NCBI GenBank assembly: GCA_030632745.1
Contig: DAOVUE010000084.1
Coordinates: forward strand, 1-6,869
DNA from: Pseudomonadota bacterium
GTDB lineage: Bacteria; Pseudomonadota; Gammaproteobacteria; GRL18
Length of the DNA stretch: 6,869 nt
Direction: 5' to 3'
This document shows, piece by piece, positions 5,758 to 6,869 of the stretch. Under the pieces are notes generated by a model. The model was given only the letters and a program-made list of their open reading frames with translations, was not told the origin of the DNA and made no database searches. Numbering within the stretch: position 1 is the first letter of the stretch; every line of letters starts with the position of its first letter. The position numbers and the translations under genes are program-made.

Positions 5758-6732
5758 ATGCTTGATACACTGCCTTTATTACAAAAAATTCCATTTCCTG
5801 CTATCAAACGCAAAAAACTTGATATTCTACAGATTAATCTGGGTTATCGCTGTAATCAGCAATGCCTGCACTGTCATGTTAATGCCGGTCCCAATCGTAA
5901 AGAAGAAATGTCCAGTGAAATTCTTTTACAGATCATTAATTTTGTAAAAGAAAATCATATTCGATGTGTTGATTTAACCGGTGGTGCACCAGAAATGCAC
6001 CCGGACTTTATTGAGCTCATTAAAACTTTTTATGAACTGGGTGTAGCCGTTATTGATCGCTGTAATCTGACTATACTTAATGAAACAGGCTATGAAAATA
6101 CAGCTGAAAAATTAGCTGAATATAAAGTTGAAATTGTTGCGTCCATGCCATGCTATCTTGAAGAAAATGTTGACAAACAAAGAGGTAGTGGTGTTTTTGA
6201 AAGTAGTATCGAGGCTCTTTTATCGCTTAATAAACTAGGCTATGGGCAACAAGACAGTGGTCTGAAGCTCAATCTTGTTTACAATCCCCAGGGCGCATCT
6301 TTATCTCCCGGACAAATAGAACTAGAACATGATTATAAGAAATTCTTATTTAATGAATTTGGAATTGTGTTTAATCAATTGTTCACCATGACCAATGTGC
6401 CGGTGAATCGATTCGGCAGTATGCTGCTGTCTAAAAAAGATTTTGATCCTTATATGAAATTACTGCAGGAAGCCTATCAGGCAGAAAATTTAGCATCGCT
6501 GATGTGCCGCCAGCAATTAAGTGTTGACTGGCAGGGCTATATTTACGATTGTGATTTTAATCAAATGCTGGGTTTGCCCATTAGCAGTAACAGGGATAAC
6601 AGGCAAAATCATAATCTTCATATCAGTCAGGTTTCTGCTGAGGATTTAAACAGCAGAGATATCATTGTTGCAGGACATTGCTATGCCTGTACGGCAGGAC
6701 AGGGAAGTAGTTGTGGTGGGGCATTAAGTTAA
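5758..6732 (+). CDS. arsS: Radical SAM protein, ArsS (arsenosugar biosynthesis) family
   Basis: Matches the radical SAM/Cys-rich family TIGR04167, now linked to arsenosugar synthesis; ArsS is reported to join a 5'-deoxyadenosyl group from SAM to dimethylated arsenic. The 324-residue protein has the [4Fe-4S] motif CNQQCLHC (C32, C36, C39) after the typical LQINLGYRCNQ lead-in. The SAM-binding GGAPEMH is at 75-81. A Cys-rich C-terminus follows: C250, C265, and CYACTAGQGSSCGG with C308, C311 and C319, probably for auxiliary clusters. Length and end are complete for the family. The ATG at 5758 is preceded by an in-frame TGA at 5752-5754, so it is the first possible start; no clear ribosome site is visible. 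A glycosyltransferase of the usual partner family follows after 19 bp. No arsM methyltransferase is in view. The biochemical role is inferred from the family only. Confidence 0.88.
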   Translation: MLDTLPLLQKIPFPAIKRKKLDILQINLGYRCNQQCLHCHVNAGPNRKEEMSSEILLQIINFVKENHIRCVDLTGGAPEMHPDFIELIKTFYELGVAVIDRCNLTILNETGYENTAEKLAEYKVEIVASMPCYLEENVDKQRGSGVFESSIEALLSLNKLGYGQQDSGLKLNLVYNPQGASLSPGQIELEHDYKKFLFNEFGIVFNQLFTMTNVPVNRFGSMLLSKKDFDPYMKLLQEAYQAENLASLMCRQQLSVDWQGYIYDCDFNQMLGLPISSNRDNRQNHNLHISQVSAEDLNSRDIIVAGHCYACTAGQGSSCGGALS

Positions 6733-6751
6733 ATTTTAGGTGTGAGAGAGA

Positions 6752-6869
6752 ATGTGGCAGAAAATTTCTATTATTATCCCGGTATTGAATGAAGCGGATG
6801 GTATTGAAGCGTTTTTGAAAAAATTACAGGTCTTCAGAAAATCCGGTCATGAACTGGTTCTGGTGGATG
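6752..6869 (+). CDS. Glycosyltransferase family 2, ArsS-associated (TIGR04283-like), cut by window edge
   Basis: Only the first 39 residues are present. They start MWQKISIIIPVLNEADGIEA and continue to ELVLVD, the first beta strands of a GT-A glycosyltransferase: the PVLNE motif and the strand that ends in the nucleotide-binding aspartate. This start strongly resembles the family once called rSAM/selenodomain-associated transferase 2, which often sits next to the ArsS-type radical SAM gene. The GAGAGAG run at 6744-6750 may serve as the ribosome site. The 19-bp gap to arsS implies one operon. A role in adding or moving sugar in arsenosugar assembly is inference from context. Confidence 0.8.
   Translation, partial: MWQKISIIIPVLNEADGIEAFLKKLQVFRKSGHELVLVD

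Overview
The window looks like chromosome from an AT-rich gammaproteobacterium that oxidises or detoxifies sulfide. The signs are a RelA with gammaproteobacterial features, a YejK/NdpA nucleoid protein (a largely gammaproteobacterial family) and a sulfide:quinone oxidoreductase very like the Acidithiobacillus ferrooxidans enzyme. The species cannot be named from this sequence. All product names come from recognising protein motifs and remembered family sequences; no search was run.

Layout, left to right. (1) 1-1884, plus strand: the 3' part of relA, cut by the window edge. (2) 1885-2019: the gap between two convergent genes, holding a 73-bp REP/MITE-like inverted repeat. (3) 2020-3288, minus strand: sulfide:quinone oxidoreductase. 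(4) 3289-3651: a divergent intergenic region with an AT palindrome at the likely sqr promoter, a 43-bp hairpin and a candidate promoter for the next gene. (5) 3652-4752, plus: a yejK/ndpA nucleoid-associated protein gene with two in-frame tandem repeats near its N-terminus, followed by a 106-codon gene of unknown function (4819-5139). (6) 5140-5757: a 618-bp stretch without a convincing protein gene but rich in structure. It has AT-rich nested inverted repeats, three consensus DnaA boxes overlapping an extended -10 promoter, and then about 270 nt that fold into a closed, multi-helix RNA. (7) 5758-6732, plus: an ArsS-type radical SAM gene. It is followed after 19 bp by the start of a glycosyltransferase of the family that usually accompanies it; this gene is cut by the right edge.

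How the parts may work together. relA, sqr and the arsS pair are separate functions (stringent response, sulfide oxidation into the quinone pool, and arsenosugar or related organoarsenic synthesis). The most unusual part is 5190-5680: a probable unannotated structured RNA whose promoter carries a palindromic pair of DnaA boxes plus a third box, between a nucleoid-protein gene and the arsenic genes. Its family was not recognised. A DnaA-controlled RNA or a DARS/datA-like DnaA-binding locus are both open hypotheses.
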